Source: Campylobacteraceae bacterium (GTDB taxonomy: Bacteria > Campylobacterota > Campylobacteria > Campylobacterales > Sulfurovaceae). From it: a stretch of 7,311 nucleotides of DNA. Numbering within the stretch: the stretch's first letter is position 1; each line of letters begins with the position of its first letter. The stretch is from assembly GCA_027056615.1 (NCBI GenBank), contig JALUKJ010000383.1:1-7311 (forward strand), given 5' to 3'. The notes beneath the pieces were generated by a model, which was given only the letters and a program-made list of their open reading frames with translations, ran no database searches and was not told the origin of the DNA. Positions 5,955 to 7,311 of the stretch are shown here, one piece after another. A program made the position numbers and the translations under genes.

Positions 5955-7295
5955 TTAATGTACCTCTTGTATCACTTCATTTTCAAATTCTTTTTTATTT
6001 CCAATAATAATCCCAACCAAAACAAAAGCATAGATAAAAGTAGAGAGTAAAATAGTTCCAATAACAATGGCATCAAACATAGCACGGTACTCAAAATGCT
6101 CTGGTAACATTTGAAGCATTACGATTGATAATCCACCTTTAATTCCTGCAAAAAGAAGTACTGACCACCAACGTACTCCAATGTCAGTCATCTTTTTAGT
6201 ACTATTAGAGATAATAGTAAAAGTCCCCATCATAAAGGCACGAATAACGGTAGTAACCAAAAACATCATTAAAATCTCTTTTTTATACTCTAAAAGCTCA
6301 TCAATATGAACAATACTTGCCATAGACATAAACAAAAAGGTATTTGCCAAAAGGGCTAAAACAGCTACATAATTAAGGTTTTGTTTATGGCGTTCAATGC
6401 TAGATATATCACTACTAAGTTTTCTAGTAATACCACTCATAAAACCTGTTGAGAAGATTTTTCTGCTTTTATTAGCACGGTTAACAATATTTCGAGCCTT
6501 TTTTACTTGTCTCTCTTTGTCATCAAATGATTTTTGAGTAATGGTATTGAGTGTAATAATGGCTACAATAACAGCTAAAAGCCCAGCCATATGAAAATGT
6601 TCAGCTACTTCAAATGCTCCATAAGCTGTAAGTAAAATAAGTACAAGTTCACTCATGGGGTCGGTTGTTAGACGCATAATAAGCACTCCCATATAACCAA
6701 CAATAAGCCCAATAATTACAGAGAATGCAATAACCTTAGCCGATACAATAGCAATATCAACTGCCCCAATCTGAACCCCATTCATCATAGGAATAGCAAT
6801 AAACATAAAGATAATCAATGCCGTAGCATCATTAAAGAGTGACTCGCCCTCTGCTAAAATGGCTAGTTTATGTGGCACTTTAAAGCTAGAAAACACAGCA
6901 ACCACCGAGACAGGGTCAGTAGCTAAAACCATAGCAAACAGAGCAATAATAGCTCCTGTACTTAAATGGTAGTCTGCAAAAAAGATATTTGCCGATAAAA
7001 TCCCCAACCCAACAGAAAGAGCCACAGAGATAAGGGCTAAATAGGTTAAACTAAGTGCATTTCTCTTTAAATCTTCAAGTTTAAGTTGCAGTGCATCAGA
7101 AGCAATAAGTATAGGAATCAAAAACAGCACCAATTCAGCAAAACTCTCACTTGAGAAGAGTACCATATTTGGAAAAAAGTAGTAGAAGCTATAACTCAAT
7201 CCAATAAGTGTAATAGGTGAGGGAATTTTAAGATACTTTTGTGTCTCTATAGAGATAAATAAAATAGTTAGAAGAAGTAGAAGAGTTAATATCAT
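5955..7295 (-). CDS. CPA1-family cation/proton antiporter (NhaP-like)
   Basis: This polytopic inner-membrane protein (446 aa, roughly 12 hydrophobic segments) belongs to the CPA1 sodium/proton antiporter family, which exchanges Na+ (sometimes K+) for H+. The unwound-helix motif ATDPVSVVAVF is at 125-135 (D127). The ion-binding motif EGESLFNDATAL is at 149-160, with the N155-D156 pair that marks electroneutral CPA1 transporters. The late-helix motif reads FAGIKGGLSIVM at 382-393, so K386 stands where most members have Arg (GxRGxxS). A charged, Lys/Arg-rich stretch of about 55 residues (252-308) between membrane segments is probably a cytoplasmic loop. There is no long C-terminal regulatory domain. 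The ATG has an AAGG motif 9 nt upstream, only just inside the window, so an in-frame start further upstream cannot be excluded; the hydrophobic opening MILTLLLLLTILF is a natural first helix. It is not co-transcribed tightly with rpmE: 457 bp separate them. Ion specificity cannot be read from the sequence. Confidence 0.9.
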   Translation of the reverse strand: MILTLLLLLTILFISIETQKYLKIPSPITLIGLSYSFYYFFPNMVLFSSESFAELVLFLIPILIASDALQLKLEDLKRNALSLTYLALISVALSVGLGILSANIFFADYHLSTGAIIALFAMVLATDPVSVVAVFSSFKVPHKLAILAEGESLFNDATALIIFMFIAIPMMNGVQIGAVDIAIVSAKVIAFSVIIGLIVGYMGVLIMRLTTDPMSELVLILLTAYGAFEVAEHFHMAGLLAVIVAIITLNTITQKSFDDKERQVKKARNIVNRANKSRKIFSTGFMSGITRKLSSDISSIERHKQNLNYVAVLALLANTFLFMSMASIVHIDELLEYKKEILMMFLVTTVIRAFMMGTFTIISNSTKKMTDIGVRWWSVLLFAGIKGGLSIVMLQMLPEHFEYRAMFDAIVIGTILLSTFIYAFVLVGIIIGNKKEFENEVIQEVH

Positions 7296-7311
7296 TTGAA
7301 TAAGCCTTAAG

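Noticed and set aside
5649..5955. Target-site duplication around the branched element
   Set aside because: The flanks (TTTTT on one side, TTTAG on the other) are too short and AT-rich to count as a duplication.

Overview
This 7.3-kb window is low-GC and reads as chromosomal DNA of a Campylobacterota member, probably a free-living Sulfurimonas, Sulfurovum or Arcobacter type. The grounds are the base composition, promoters with a TATAAT -10 box in T-rich DNA and no recognisable -35 box, and the gene order rpmE-rsmI-rlmB-(membrane protein)-aminotransferase-hom. From memory this order matches the Campylobacter jejuni Cj0149c-Cj0155c region. The genus is an inference. All seven supported genes lie on the minus strand, so transcription runs from high to low coordinates.

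Layout in transcription order. (1) 7295-5955: a CPA1-type cation/proton antiporter, complete or nearly so, starting close to the window edge. (2) 5954-5498: a 457-bp intergenic region. It holds a 293-bp nested inverted-repeat element (5656-5948), then a TATAAT promoter (about 5619-5624) and a roughly 115-nt structured leader for the next operon. (3) 5497-176: six tightly packed genes that look like one operon: rpmE (ribosomal protein L31), rsmI and rlmB (16S and 23S rRNA 2'-O-methyltransferases), a single-pass membrane protein with RodZ-like layout that overlaps rlmB by 11 bp, an AlaC-type aminotransferase, and hom (homoserine dehydrogenase), which starts 12 bp after the aminotransferase stop. 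(4) 175-1: a short hairpin at the hom stop, a 105-bp element made of two inverted REP sequences (a REPIN, 40-144), and a TATAAT promoter (13-18) pointing out of the window.

The operon joins ribosome assembly and rRNA modification at its promoter end to amino-acid metabolism (alanine/aspartate-family transamination, and homoserine for threonine and methionine) at its distal end. The coding content is ordinary core genome. The unusual content is in the two intergenic regions. The left one has the classic REP architecture of a GTAG tetranucleotide followed by a palindrome, in two inverted copies. The right one is a larger, multi-branched inverted repeat whose outer arm shares an 11-of-12 core with the left REP, suggesting a family of dispersed elements mobilised in trans. 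No transposase gene, CRISPR array, tRNA or rRNA was seen.
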